Assembly: GCF_000714435.1 (NCBI RefSeq) | Contig: NZ_JJMW01000008.1 | Location: 1-64,000 of the forward strand | From: Exiguobacterium alkaliphilum 12/1 | Lineage (GTDB): Bacteria > Bacillota > Bacilli > Exiguobacteriales > Exiguobacteriaceae | DNA length: 64,000 nt | Direction: 5' to 3' | Shown: piece by piece, positions 10,342-19,557 of the stretch | Numbering within the stretch: the first letter of the stretch is position 1 | Layout of the letters: every line of letters begins with the position of its first letter | Program-made: the position numbers and the translations under genes | Notes under the pieces: generated by a model | Databases searched by the model: none | The model's input: only the letters and a program-made list of their open reading frames with translations | What the model was told of the DNA's origin: nothing

Positions 10342-11858
10342 GAGCATTATTAAGTGTGTCAGATAAAACAGGCATCGTCGAGCTTGCGCGTGCGTTCCAT
10401 CAGGCTGGCATCGAACTGATTTCAACCGGCGGGACGGAAGCAGCACTCGTCGCGGCTGGGTTACCGGTGAAAAACATCTCGGACGTGACCTCGTTCCCCG
10501 AGATGCTCGACGGTCGCGTGAAGACGCTCCATCCACTCGTCCATGGCGGTTTGCTCGGGCGTCGTGATTTGCCTTCGCATGTCGAACAGATGAAAGATCA
10601 TCATATCGAACCGATTGACTATGTCGTCGTCAACTTGTATCCGTTCAAACAGACGATTGCAAAAGAAAACGCGACGTATGACGAGGCGATTGAGAATATC
10701 GATATCGGCGGACCGAGCATGCTCCGTTCTGCGGCGAAAAACCATGCGAGCGTGACGGTCGTCGTTGATCCGTCCGACTACACGGTCGTAGCCGAGGAAG
10801 TCATGAACGGCGGGACGTCGTTTGAGACGCGCCAACGCCTTGCGGCGAAAGCGTTCCGCCATACAGCGGCGTACGACGCGTTAATCGCCGACTATTTAGG
10901 ACGACAAATCGGCGAGACGTTCCCGGAACAGTTGACGGTCACGTATGAGAAAGTGCAAGACCTTCGTTACGGGGAGAACCCACATCAACAGGCGGCATTT
11001 TACAAGACACCGCTCTATGACGGGATGACGCTCGCGAACGCAGTACAGCTCCACGGAAAAGAACTCTCATACAACAACATCCAAGACACGAACGCGGCAC
11101 TCGAGGCGCTCACCGAGTTGACAGAGCCGGCAGCAGTCGTCGTCAAACATATGAACCCGTGTGGTGTCGCGGTCGGCGAGACGATTCACCAAGCGTTCAC
11201 ACGTGCCCATGCGGCCGACCCGGTCTCAATCTTCGGGGGAATCGTCGCGTTGAACCGGGAAGTCGACCTTGAGACGGCAGAAGCTCTTCGGGACATCTTC
11301 CTCGAGATCGTCATCGCGCCATCCTTTAGCGAGGCAGCACTTGACCGATTGAAAGAGAAGAAGAATCTCCGTCTGTTGACGCTCGACATGGGGCAGATGA
11401 CGGGGACACGGTTGACGGCGGTCGCCGGTGGCTTGCTCGTCCAAGACGGGGATGACATGACGCTCGACGACGCCTCGTGCCAAATTGTGACGGACCGACG
11501 CCCGACGGCTTCTGAGTGGGAAGACTTAAAGCTCGCTTGGCGCGTCGTTAAACACGTGAAATCAAACGCGATCGTCGTCGCCAAAGACGAGACGACAATC
11601 GGGATTGGTGCTGGACAGATGAACCGGGTCGGGGCGGCGAAAATCGCCTTCGAACAAGCCGGTGAACGAGCCATCGGTGCGGCACTCGGTAGCGATGCGT
11701 TCTTCCCGATGGGCGACACGGTCGAAGCAGCGGCAGCGGCCGGCATTACGGCCATCATCCAGCCAGGCGGTTCGATTCGAGATGAAGAGTCGATCGAGGC
11801 GGCGAACCGTCATGGCATCACGATGGTGTTCACATCAGTCCGACACTTCAAACACTGA
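10338..11858 (+). CDS. purH: bifunctional AICAR transformylase/IMP cyclohydrolase PurH
   Basis: PurH performs the last two steps to IMP. The N-terminal cyclohydrolase domain carries the GGTEAAL and RVKTLHP motifs, and the larger transformylase domain has the KHMNPCGVA and GGIVALNREVD segments. The 506-residue length is close to the B. subtilis protein. GTG 10338 is preceded by a strong AACAGGAGG site inside purN, so the two are coupled. Confidence 0.97.
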   Translation: MRALLSVSDKTGIVELARAFHQAGIELISTGGTEAALVAAGLPVKNISDVTSFPEMLDGRVKTLHPLVHGGLLGRRDLPSHVEQMKDHHIEPIDYVVVNLYPFKQTIAKENATYDEAIENIDIGGPSMLRSAAKNHASVTVVVDPSDYTVVAEEVMNGGTSFETRQRLAAKAFRHTAAYDALIADYLGRQIGETFPEQLTVTYEKVQDLRYGENPHQQAAFYKTPLYDGMTLANAVQLHGKELSYNNIQDTNAALEALTELTEPAAVVVKHMNPCGVAVGETIHQAFTRAHAADPVSIFGGIVALNREVDLETAEALRDIFLEIVIAPSFSEAALDRLKEKKNLRLLTLDMGQMTGTRLTAVAGGLLVQDGDDMTLDDASCQIVTDRRPTASEWEDLKLAWRVVKHVKSNAIVVAKDETTIGIGAGQMNRVGAAKIAFEQAGERAIGAALGSDAFFPMGDTVEAAAAAGITAIIQPGGSIRDEESIEAANRHGITMVFTSVRHFKH

Positions 11859-11871
11859 GAGGAGCGATATG

Positions 11872-13125
11872 ATGAACGTACTCGTCATTGGACGCGGCGG
11901 GCGGGAACACGCCCTCGCCTGGAAATTGAAGCAGGACGGGCATGACGTCTTCGTCGCCCCGGGCAATCTCAACATGGGCGGCATGACGTGCGTGCCAATC
12001 GAAGAGACGGACGTCACGGCGCTCGTCTCGTTCGCCAAGGCAGAACAAATCGGTTGGACGATTGTCGGGCCGGAGTCGGCGCTCATGGCAGGCGTCGTCG
12101 ACGTGTTCCAAAAAGAGGGCTTGCCGATTTTTGGCCCGACGAAAGCCGCTGCCCTGCTTGAAGGGAGCAAGGCGTTCGCGAAGGAAGTGATGCGCCAGGC
12201 GGACATTCCGACAGCGGCCTACGAGACGTTCACGGACGCAGCCTCGGCTCTCCGTTACATCGAGACGATGGGCGCCCCGCTTGTCGTCAAGGCGGACGGG
12301 CTCGCCGCCGGGAAAGGCGTGACGGTCGCCTTCTCGCTTGAAGAAGCAAGAGAAGCCATTACGGACATCTTCACGACCGACAAGTTCGGTGCACAGTCGC
12401 GTGTCGTCATCGAAGAGTTTTTGGAAGGTGAAGAGTTCTCGCTCATGGCGTTCGTCTCTGGTGACCACGTCATCCCGATGATCACGTCGCAAGACCATAA
12501 ACGTGCCTATGACAACGATGAAGGACCGAACACGGGCGGGATGGGTGCGTATAGCCCGATGCCTCACCTTGCCGGAAGCGTTTATGATGAGGCGGTCGAA
12601 CGTGTACTCCATCCGCTCGCGAAGACGATGGTTGAACGCGGGACGCCGTTCGAAGGCTTCCTGTACGCTGGGCTCATCTTGACGGCTGACGGGCCGAAAG
12701 TGATTGAGTTCAACGCGCGTTTCGGGGACCCGGAAACCGAAGTCATCATCCCGAACCTCGTTTCACCGCTCCTAGACGTCATCGAGGCCGTCGTCGCCAA
12801 GAAAACGTACGCCATCGAGTGGCTTGATGCTTACACGATTGGTGTCGTCGTGGCGGCGGAAGGCTATCCGTCGACAGCGGTGTCGGGTCAAGTGTTATCC
12901 GGGTTTGAGCGGTTATCTGGAGACGTCCTCGTCTTCCATGCCGGTACGACGAAACAAGATGGCGAGATTGTTGGGAATGGCGGGCGGTTGTTCGTCCTCA
13001 CCTCGACGAAACCGACGTTACAAGAGGCAAGACGAACGGCATATGCCGCGCTTGAGACGCTCGAACTGCCGGAGACGTTTTACCGATCGGACATCGCGCA
13101 CCGAGCACTTATACAGATTTTTTAA
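11872..13125 (+). CDS. purD: GAR synthetase PurD
   Basis: PurD is an ATP-grasp ligase joining glycine to phosphoribosylamine, the second pathway step. Starting at ATG 11872 the protein has 417 residues and begins with the MNVLVIGRGGREHALAW loop. An adjacent ATG at 11869 is too close to the GAGAGGAG ribosome site, so I prefer the second. GPEDPLMAG-like sequence near residue 64 and KADGLAAGKGV are typical, as is the C-terminal FNARFGDPETE. It is the last gene of the operon and its stop sits in a perfect terminator stem. Confidence 0.97.
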   Translation: MNVLVIGRGGREHALAWKLKQDGHDVFVAPGNLNMGGMTCVPIEETDVTALVSFAKAEQIGWTIVGPESALMAGVVDVFQKEGLPIFGPTKAAALLEGSKAFAKEVMRQADIPTAAYETFTDAASALRYIETMGAPLVVKADGLAAGKGVTVAFSLEEAREAITDIFTTDKFGAQSRVVIEEFLEGEEFSLMAFVSGDHVIPMITSQDHKRAYDNDEGPNTGGMGAYSPMPHLAGSVYDEAVERVLHPLAKTMVERGTPFEGFLYAGLILTADGPKVIEFNARFGDPETEVIIPNLVSPLLDVIEAVVAKKTYAIEWLDAYTIGVVVAAEGYPSTAVSGQVLSGFERLSGDVLVFHAGTTKQDGEIVGNGGRLFVLTSTKPTLQEARRTAYAALETLELPETFYRSDIAHRALIQIF

Positions 13126-13150
13126 AGGATGGGTCAACCCATCCTTTTTT
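13124..13150 (+). terminator. terminator of the purine operon
   Basis: AAAGGATGGGT (13124-13134) pairs perfectly with ACCCATCCTTT (13137-13147), followed by T residues. The purD stop codon overlaps the 5' arm. Confidence 0.92.
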
Positions 13151-13224
13151 TCATGCGAAAAGAAGGAAATGCCAACTTCGTGTTCTACAATAATGATGTA
13201 GATTGAAGGAAGAAGGTGGTCGGC

Positions 13225-15501
13225 ATGCGCATTCGGACAAAACTGATGATTGCGGTGGCGTTGAATATCCTCATTTTTGTCGGCGTCATCTTCTTTGTCG
13301 TCCGGCCTTATTTCATCGAACAGAGCATGGAGCGGGACCGGCTCGCGGTCGACAGTCAGATCGCGAGCGTGACCGAGACACTCGCGAATCGAAAGAGTAG
13401 CCTCGAGCGGACGCTCGTCGATTGGGCGGCATGGAACGACGCGTATGCGTTCGTCCAAGGAAAGAACGAGGCGTTCGTCGACAGCAACATCAGCGAGGCG
13501 TCGCTCGACAATTTGAACGTCAATGCGATGCTGTTTTTAAATCGGGACGGGGATGTGCATTACGCCACGTTCCAAAAGCAGGGCTTGTCGCTGACTGAGC
13601 CGGAGCACCAGGCGTTTTTGACCGATATCGCTTCACGTGTTCGAGCTGACGCCAACACGCGCAGTACGATTTATGAGAGCGAATACGGGCCCGTGTTTTA
13701 TGCGACCCATCCGATTCTCCAAAGTGACCGTAGCGGTCCGGTCGAAGGGACGCTCGTCATGCTCGAGTTCGTCAGCAGTCATTTCGTCGCCGATTTGAGT
13801 GCCCAGACGAAGTTACCGCTCGCCGTAGGTCTGACCGAAGCGACCGATACGATGATCACGTCGCGGGACGGGCTGACACATGTCGTCATCCCGCTCGATA
13901 CGGTGTATGACAAGACCGACTACGGCATCACGTTCGTCGTCGAACCGACACACTACGCGAACACGGTGTCGATGCTTCGGCTCGGGATGGTCGCGCTCGT
14001 CTTCCTCGGAACCGGCCTGTTCTTGTCGTTGTTATGGACGTTCCACCGTGTCGTCATTCGCCGTTTGATGGAAATTGGGGGCGAGTTGAAACAAATCACG
14101 GTCGAACGCGACAGTCGCCTGCGTCTCAGTATCGATGCGGGGAGCCGGGACGAGATTGAACAGATGGCCGCGAGTATGAACGAAGTGCTCGCCGCGCTCG
14201 AAGATACGCGAGCGGAAGTGCTCGATAAGGCGTATCGCGATGCGCTCACGCAACTGCCGAACCGACTCGCGGTCGAGGATTATTTCGCCGCCGTGCGAAA
14301 GACGTACCGTCACATCGGTGTGATTGGGCTCGATCTCGATGATTTTCGACGCATCAATGACCAGTTCGGGCACCGAACCGGGGATGCGGCTTTGATTTAT
14401 ATCGCCTCGCGGTTGAACTTCTATAAAGAAGAAGGGTTCGTTGCCCGAATCGGGGCAGATGAATTCATCTTCCTTCATCCGAACTGGACACTCGAGGAGT
14501 TACGTCCGGTCGCGAGACGGCTCATGAAAGATTTGGCGGACTGGGCCGACGTGAACGGGGTGACCGGGCTGACGACGACGATCGGACTCGACGTCTTCGC
14601 CTCCCATCATCCGCATCACACGTATGAGATTTTGATGGGACGTCTCGACGTCGTCTTGCACGAGGCGAAGCTGTCCGGGAAAAATCGGGTGCTCTCGTTC
14701 CAAGAGATTGAAGACGGTAGCCACTACTTGCAGACGCTCGAGATGGAACGTGATTTGCGCCGTGCGCTCGAAGAAGACGAGTTCGAACTGTATTATCAAC
14801 CGATCGTCTCGCCTCATCCGTTCGCCGTGCGCGGCGTCGAGGCGCTCATCCGCTGGAATCATCCGGTGAAAGGGCAAGTCTCACCCGGATTGTTCATACC
14901 AATCGCCGAACAGCTCGGCCTCATCTCGGATATCGGACGTTGGGTGCTCCGTCAGGCTGTTCGGGAGATGCGTGAGCACGTGACACGTCACGAACTGTTC
15001 TTATCGATTAACGTCTCGAAACGTCAAATCGCGGATGGCTCGTTTTTAGGAGAGCTCGAGCGCATTTTACACGATCAAACGTTCAATCCGAGTAATCTGC
15101 ACGTGGAAATCACGGAAAGTGAGGTCGGCGGCAATCTGTATGAGCTGCAACAGTTTATCAGCTCGTTGAAGGCGATCGGGGTAAAAATTTCCCTCGACGA
15201 CTTCGGTGTTGGGACGTCCTCGCTCTCGTTTCTACAGTCGCTTCAACTCGACTTGATTAAAATCGATCAAAACTTCGTCAAAGGGATTACGGAAAACACG
15301 TTCGACCGGGCGCTGTTAGAAGGGTTGTATCAGACTTTCCATACGCTCGGTCTCGATATCGTCACAGAAGGCGTCGAGCGGCCGGAACAGCTCGCGTTCG
15401 TGCTCGAGCATAGCAGTTCGTTGATTCAAGGGTATCATTACAGCAAACCGGTACCGCTCTCGCAATTGGAGAACTATTTGAAGAAAGTGGTCATGCTATA
15501 G
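13225..15501 (+). CDS. membrane CHASE4-HAMP-GGDEF-EAL c-di-GMP protein
   Basis: A 758-residue signalling protein. Two membrane segments (near residues 8-28 and 255-275) flank an extracellular region of about 220 residues that looks like a CHASE4 sensor (VDWAAWNDAY, LNVNAMLFLN). A HAMP-like linker leads to a GGDEF domain and an EAL domain. The cyclase signature is GADEF near residue 410 rather than GGDEF, so cyclase activity is doubtful. The phosphodiesterase residues look intact: EAL near 539, NVSKRQ, EITESE, LDDFGVG, KIDQNF and EGVE. It probably degrades c-di-GMP in response to an external ligand. ATG 13225 was chosen over GTG 13216 because AGAAGGTGG is correctly spaced. Confidence 0.9.
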   Translation: MRIRTKLMIAVALNILIFVGVIFFVVRPYFIEQSMERDRLAVDSQIASVTETLANRKSSLERTLVDWAAWNDAYAFVQGKNEAFVDSNISEASLDNLNVNAMLFLNRDGDVHYATFQKQGLSLTEPEHQAFLTDIASRVRADANTRSTIYESEYGPVFYATHPILQSDRSGPVEGTLVMLEFVSSHFVADLSAQTKLPLAVGLTEATDTMITSRDGLTHVVIPLDTVYDKTDYGITFVVEPTHYANTVSMLRLGMVALVFLGTGLFLSLLWTFHRVVIRRLMEIGGELKQITVERDSRLRLSIDAGSRDEIEQMAASMNEVLAALEDTRAEVLDKAYRDALTQLPNRLAVEDYFAAVRKTYRHIGVIGLDLDDFRRINDQFGHRTGDAALIYIASRLNFYKEEGFVARIGADEFIFLHPNWTLEELRPVARRLMKDLADWADVNGVTGLTTTIGLDVFASHHPHHTYEILMGRLDVVLHEAKLSGKNRVLSFQEIEDGSHYLQTLEMERDLRRALEEDEFELYYQPIVSPHPFAVRGVEALIRWNHPVKGQVSPGLFIPIAEQLGLISDIGRWVLRQAVREMREHVTRHELFLSINVSKRQIADGSFLGELERILHDQTFNPSNLHVEITESEVGGNLYELQQFISSLKAIGVKISLDDFGVGTSSLSFLQSLQLDLIKIDQNFVKGITENTFDRALLEGLYQTFHTLGLDIVTEGVERPEQLAFVLEHSSSLIQGYHYSKPVPLSQLENYLKKVVML

Positions 15502-15526
15502 GCGCCTCCTCGGAGGCGTCTTTATT
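15502..15526 (+). terminator. terminator after the GGDEF-EAL gene
   Basis: CGCCTCC (15503-15509) pairs with GGAGGCG (15512-15518), followed by a T-rich stretch. The loop is short, so the terminal pairs probably open. Confidence 0.75.
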
Positions 15527-15611
15527 TGTGTAAACTTTATGTGAATTTCGTTACAATGGTGAACATAACTTGCGACGGATTATGAGAAAAGGTAAACTTG
15601 AATCAGGTTAA

Positions 15612-15625
15612 AGAAAACGCTTACA
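15612..15625 (+). promoter_or_regulatory. cre (CcpA) site upstream of yerA
   Basis: AGAAAACGCTTACA matches 13 of 14 positions of the cre consensus TGWAANCGNTNWCA. It lies about 50 bases before the yerA start. A possible promoter (TTGAAT at 15598-15603, a weak -10 near 15621-15627) would place the site between -35 and -10, which suggests repression by CcpA when preferred sugars are present. The promoter part is tentative. Confidence 0.65.
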
Positions 15626-15675
15626 AAATTATCGTCTGATAATAAAAGCAAGCGATTAAGGGAGGACTGGGTTCG

Positions 15676-17418
15676 ATGCCAACCAAACGATCGGCGCGGG
15701 CACCGTGGTCAAAAACGATGATTCGCTCACAGCTCGAAGTCGTGGACCAAGTGCGACCGCCTTCGCTCGTCTTGACGAATGCGACATATTTGAACGTGTA
15801 TGTGAAACAATGGAAGGAAGCCAACATCTGGATTGAAAACGACCGAATCGTTTATGTCGGGCCGGACTTGCCGAAAGCAGCGGTCGAGACAGTCGATGTT
15901 TCCGGGAAGTTTATCGTCCCAGGCTACATGGAGCCACACGCTCACCCATTCCAACTGTATAACCCGGCGACGCTGTCGAAGTATGCAGGCGAGCGGGGGA
16001 CGACCACGCTCGTGAATGACAACATGCTTCTTTTTTTACAAAATAAGGAGCAAGCGTTTGCACAAATGGATGCGATGCAACAGTTGCCGACGAGCACGTA
16101 TTGGTGGGCCCGTCTCGACACGCAAACGGAGCTTGACCGGGATAGTGTCCTCGTCGACACGGAACGTATCCATGACTGGTTCAACCATCCGGATGTCATC
16201 ATGGCCGGCGAGTTGACGGCATGGCCGCGCACACTGAAGGGTGACGACGAGATGTTACAGTGGATGCTTGACGCAGAGTCTTGCGGGCTACCGGTCGAAG
16301 GACATTTCCCTGGTGCATCGGCGAAGACGCTCACGAAAATGGCGCTGATGGGTGTCCACAGCGACCATGAGGCGATGACGGCCGAAGAAGCGCTCTGTCG
16401 GCTCGAGCACGGTTATACGACGACGTTACGACACTCGTCGATTCGTCCGGACCTCCCGGAGATGATGGACGGTTTACTCAAGGCTGGGTTGACGGCGTTC
16501 GACCATTTGATGGTGACGACGGACGGTTCGACACCGGGCTTTTATGAGGCGGGCATGCAGGATCAACTCGTGAAGATCATGATGGAGGCGGGACTCGACC
16601 CGATCGAGGCGTATCGCATCGTCTCGTTGAACGTGGCCCGTCACTTCGACCTCGATCACGTCCTCGGATCGATCGCCCCGGGGCGGATTGCCCATTTAAA
16701 TATTCTCGACGCCGTGGACGAACCGCGTCCGACGAGCGTCATCGCAAAAGGACAATGGATTGTGCGCGACGGCGTCTCCCTGTTCCCGGACGAGCTCGTC
16801 GAGGCGGTGCTCGCGCTCATGCCGGCGACAGACGTCGAGATTGAGCTTACCCCGCAAGATTTGTCGTTCAGCATGCCCGTCGGCCTCGATATGGTCAACT
16901 CGGTCATCATGAAACTGTTTAAGATCACGCACGATACCGGGCAAGACGAACTGCCGCGCGAAGGGGACGAGTCGTTTCTCATGTTGCTCGACAAAGAAGG
17001 CAAGTGGCGGCTCAACACGGTACTGAAAGGATTCGCCAACGATTTCGGCGGTCTCGTCAGCTCGTACTCGATCAGTGGCGATTACTTGATTCTTGGGAAA
17101 TGCAAACAAGACATGTTGACGGCGTTCGCGCGGATGAAAGAACTCGGCGGCGGCATCGTCCTCGTCGACCGTGGGGAAATCATCGCAGAAATCCCGCTCC
17201 CGCTCTGCGGCATGACCTCGACGGAGCCGATTGAGCGGTTGATCGAGCAGGAGAAACAGCTTCGGGAGGAGCTCGTGACACGTGGGTATCATTTCGAAGA
17301 CCCGATTTACACGCTCTTGTTCCTCGCCTCGACACATTTGCCGTATGTGCGGGCGACGCCGCTCGGAATTTACGAAGTCATGAAAAAACAAATACTATTT
17401 CCAGCGATTTTGCGATGA
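15676..17418 (+). CDS. yerA: YerA-type adenine-deaminase-like amidohydrolase
   Basis: A 580-residue amidohydrolase of the AdeC-related family. An N-terminal beta-sandwich leads to the metal motif EPHAHP (His88 and His90), then EGHFPGAS and GVHSDHEAM. The C-terminal GLKRG-type domain of AdeC is present in a divergent form. The family is annotated as a probable adenine deaminase; the altered DSHVHIESS motif (EPHAHP here) means the true substrate may differ. The ribosome site is GGGAGG about 10 bases before the ATG. In B. subtilis yerA also follows the purine operon and precedes yerC and pcrB. A cre site upstream suggests carbon catabolite control. A canonical AdeC is encoded separately at 54653. 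Confidence 0.85.
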   Translation: MPTKRSARAPWSKTMIRSQLEVVDQVRPPSLVLTNATYLNVYVKQWKEANIWIENDRIVYVGPDLPKAAVETVDVSGKFIVPGYMEPHAHPFQLYNPATLSKYAGERGTTTLVNDNMLLFLQNKEQAFAQMDAMQQLPTSTYWWARLDTQTELDRDSVLVDTERIHDWFNHPDVIMAGELTAWPRTLKGDDEMLQWMLDAESCGLPVEGHFPGASAKTLTKMALMGVHSDHEAMTAEEALCRLEHGYTTTLRHSSIRPDLPEMMDGLLKAGLTAFDHLMVTTDGSTPGFYEAGMQDQLVKIMMEAGLDPIEAYRIVSLNVARHFDLDHVLGSIAPGRIAHLNILDAVDEPRPTSVIAKGQWIVRDGVSLFPDELVEAVLALMPATDVEIELTPQDLSFSMPVGLDMVNSVIMKLFKITHDTGQDELPREGDESFLMLLDKEGKWRLNTVLKGFANDFGGLVSSYSISGDYLILGKCKQDMLTAFARMKELGGGIVLVDRGEIIAEIPLPLCGMTSTEPIERLIEQEKQLREELVTRGYHFEDPIYTLLFLASTHLPYVRATPLGIYEVMKKQILFPAILR

Positions 17419-17486
17419 ACAGTTGAGTCCGAGGCAGTCGTGCTTTAAAATGATAAAGAAGTACGATGGAGAGAGGATGCTTGCGG

Positions 17487-17795
17487 ATGCAACTCGATAA
17501 ATTAAGAGGGCGTGAACTTGATCAGCTGTTTGAGGCGATCTTGAAGCTCGACACGCTCGAAGACTGTTATCAATTGTTTGAAGATTTAGCGACCGTCAAC
17601 GAAGTCCAGGCGCTGGCCCAACGGTTAGAAGTGGCTCGCCAAATTCGTGAAGGTAGCACATATCATAAAATCGAAGAAGCGACAGGTGCTTCGACGGCTA
17701 CGATTTCTCGTGTCAAGCGTTGCTTGAACTACGGGTCTGGTGGCTATGACCTTGCCCTTGAACGCCTAAACCAATCAGACAAAGGTGACTCGTAA
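17487..17795 (+). CDS. yerC: TrpR-like regulator YerC
   Basis: A 102-residue TrpR/YerC-YecD family DNA-binding protein. The helix-turn-helix is at the centre: a YHKIEEATGASTATISRV stretch preceded by AQRLEVARQIREG. The ligand and targets are unknown to me. ATG 17487 was chosen because the protein then starts MQLDKLRG like B. subtilis YerC and AGAGAGG lies 10 bases upstream; the in-frame ATG at 17466 has no ribosome site. It sits between yerA and the pcrB-pcrA-ligA group as in B. subtilis, with a K+ transporter gene inserted after it. Confidence 0.9.
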   Translation: MQLDKLRGRELDQLFEAILKLDTLEDCYQLFEDLATVNEVQALAQRLEVARQIREGSTYHKIEEATGASTATISRVKRCLNYGSGGYDLALERLNQSDKGDS

Positions 17796-17811
17796 GAGTC
17801 ATCTTGTTTTT
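17782..17811 (+). terminator. terminator after yerC
   Basis: AAGGTGACTC (17782-17791) pairs with GAGTCATCTT (17796-17805), followed by GTTTTTG. The stem begins inside the last codons of yerC and ends 20 bases before the next start, so it may be leaky. Confidence 0.7.
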
Positions 17812-17830
17812 GATGGAGAGGAGGGGCATG

Positions 17831-19213
17831 ATGCAAGACAAATTTATGAAACGTAATTTACAGCTGTTCTTTCGAAAACTGACACCGGTCCAGACGCTCG
17901 TCTTGATTTACAGCGCGGCCGCGATTTTGTCGATCATCCTGCTCGCTCTGCCAATCGCGCACAAGCCTGGTGTCACAATCACGTTCACCGACCTCGTCTT
18001 TTTCGCGGTCAGTTGTGTCAGTGTCACCGGACTCACGCCGATTGTCGTCGCGGACACGTTCTCGACGTTCGGACTATTCATCATCCTCTTCATCGTTCAA
18101 GTGAGCGGGGTCGGGTTGATTAGTCTTCATGTCATCATGTGGATTTTGCTCGGGAAGCGTATCGGTTTCCGTGAGCGCCAACTCATTTTGCGTGACCAAA
18201 ACCAGACGTCGATGTCTGGTATCATCAAGTACATCACCGAGATCGTCATCACGGTAATCGCGATCGAGGCAATCGGTGCGGTGCTACTCGGTGTTCACTA
18301 CTTAAACTACTTTGACACGGCCGGCGAGGCATTCCTTCAAGGCTTGTTCGGGGCCGTAAGTGCGACGACGAACGCCGGATTCGATATTACCGGTAGCTCG
18401 CTCGCCCCGTTCCGGGAAGACCCGTTCGTCATCTTCACACAAATCGCGCTCATGACCGGCGGTGCCATCGGGTTCCCGGTGCTCGTCGAGATTCGGACGT
18501 ATTTGACGAGCCGCATCATGCGCAAGCGTGAGAACTTCCCGCGCCGTTTCTCACTGTTCACGAAGTTGACGGTCTCGACGTTCTTCATCTTGATTGCAAT
18601 CGGGACGGTCGGATTGTTCTTGTTCGAGTACAACAACGCCTTCAAAGAGTTGCCGCTCTGGCTCGCGCTGTCGGACTCGTTATTCCAGTCCGTGACGACG
18701 CGAAACGGGGGACTATCGACGGTCGACGTCAACTTGTTCTCGGAAGGCAGTATGTTGCTCTTATCGATTCTCATGTTCATCGGGGCCTCGCCGTCTTCGG
18801 TCGGTGGGGGGATTCGGACGACGACGTTCGCCGTCGCCGTGCTCGGGGTCATCGCGTTCATCCGTGGGGACTCGTCGATTAAAATTTTCGGACGCGAAAT
18901 CGTGCTCGAAGATATTTGGAAAGCGTTCGTCATCATCACCGTCTCGCTCGCCGTCTTGCTGACGGGTGTCATGGTGCTCGCGTTCTTTGAGGACGCCTCG
19001 CTCACCCGGATCTTGTTCGAGGCGTGCTCGGCGTTCGGGACGACCGGACTTTCGGTCGGGCTGTCCTCGGAGTTCAGTAACGTCGGGAAATGGGTGCTCA
19101 CGATTCTCATGTTCATCGGCCGGATTGGGGTCATCGCCTTCATCTTGATTTTGCAACGCCGTCAGCCGAAACGGATGTACAATTATCCGAAAGAATCGAT
19201 TATCTTAGGTTAA
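17831..19213 (+). CDS. KtrB/TrkH-type potassium uptake channel subunit
   Basis: A 460-residue integral membrane protein of the Ktr/Trk superfamily. It has four pseudo-repeats, each with a pore loop; the filter-like segments read SVTGLTP, ATTNAGFD, TTRNGGLST and FGTTGLS, keeping the glycine of each filter. Such subunits work with a cytoplasmic RCK protein (KtrA or KtrC), and no such gene is nearby, so the partner must be elsewhere. AGGAGG ends 6 bases before ATG 17831; the adjacent ATG at 17828 is too close. I cannot tell KtrB from KtrD type from the sequence alone. Confidence 0.9.
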   Translation: MQDKFMKRNLQLFFRKLTPVQTLVLIYSAAAILSIILLALPIAHKPGVTITFTDLVFFAVSCVSVTGLTPIVVADTFSTFGLFIILFIVQVSGVGLISLHVIMWILLGKRIGFRERQLILRDQNQTSMSGIIKYITEIVITVIAIEAIGAVLLGVHYLNYFDTAGEAFLQGLFGAVSATTNAGFDITGSSLAPFREDPFVIFTQIALMTGGAIGFPVLVEIRTYLTSRIMRKRENFPRRFSLFTKLTVSTFFILIAIGTVGLFLFEYNNAFKELPLWLALSDSLFQSVTTRNGGLSTVDVNLFSEGSMLLLSILMFIGASPSSVGGGIRTTTFAVAVLGVIAFIRGDSSIKIFGREIVLEDIWKAFVIITVSLAVLLTGVMVLAFFEDASLTRILFEACSAFGTTGLSVGLSSEFSNVGKWVLTILMFIGRIGVIAFILILQRRQPKRMYNYPKESIILG

Positions 19214-19225
19214 GGAGACAAGGTC

Positions 19226-19465
19226 ATGAAGGCATTTTGGATCAACTTCGGTTACGTGTTCGTCGTCCCGGTCTTGCCGTTTATCGCCATCGTGAACGGG
19301 ACGGCGCTCTGTTCCCCTGATTCACCTTTGCTCGACATTCCAGTCCTCGGATTCTTTTTAGGGAATCCGCTCTGGTTCGTCCCGGTGTATGGGGTGTTTG
19401 CGCTCGTCGTCGCAAGATGGATGACCGCACGCGAACGCCGCACCGCCGAATCACGACACGTCTGA
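19226..19465 (+). CDS. small two-helix membrane protein, unknown
   Basis: This 79-residue protein has two hydrophobic segments (about residues 5-24 and 37-63) separated by a short CSPDSP-containing loop, and an Arg-rich C-terminus. An AAGGAG site precedes the ATG. It follows the K+ transporter by 12 bases and shares its transcript, ending in a strong terminator. It could be an accessory subunit of the transporter, but I recognise no family. Confidence 0.7.
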   Translation: MKAFWINFGYVFVVPVLPFIAIVNGTALCSPDSPLLDIPVLGFFLGNPLWFVPVYGVFALVVARWMTARERRTAESRHV

Positions 19466-19491
19466 AGACTTGCTGCGGCAAGTCTTTTTTT
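19466..19491 (+). terminator. terminator of the K+ transporter operon
   Basis: AGACTTGC (19466-19473) pairs perfectly with GCAAGTCT (19478-19485), followed by a run of seven T. Confidence 0.9.
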
Positions 19492-19557
19492 CGTCAACAG
19501 ATGCAACCGAGTCTAAAAATCGCTACACTAGAGAAGGTATCGAATGGAGGGAGCCGA

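Noticed and set aside
11848..12612. A 254-codon minus-strand frame opposite purD
   Set aside because: purD is unmistakable, and the reverse product is Arg/Asp/His-rich with no start context.
18337..19143. A 268-codon minus-strand frame opposite the K+ transporter
   Set aside because: It is a shadow of hydrophobic transporter codons; the product is Ser/Thr/Asn-rich with no ribosome site or family resemblance.
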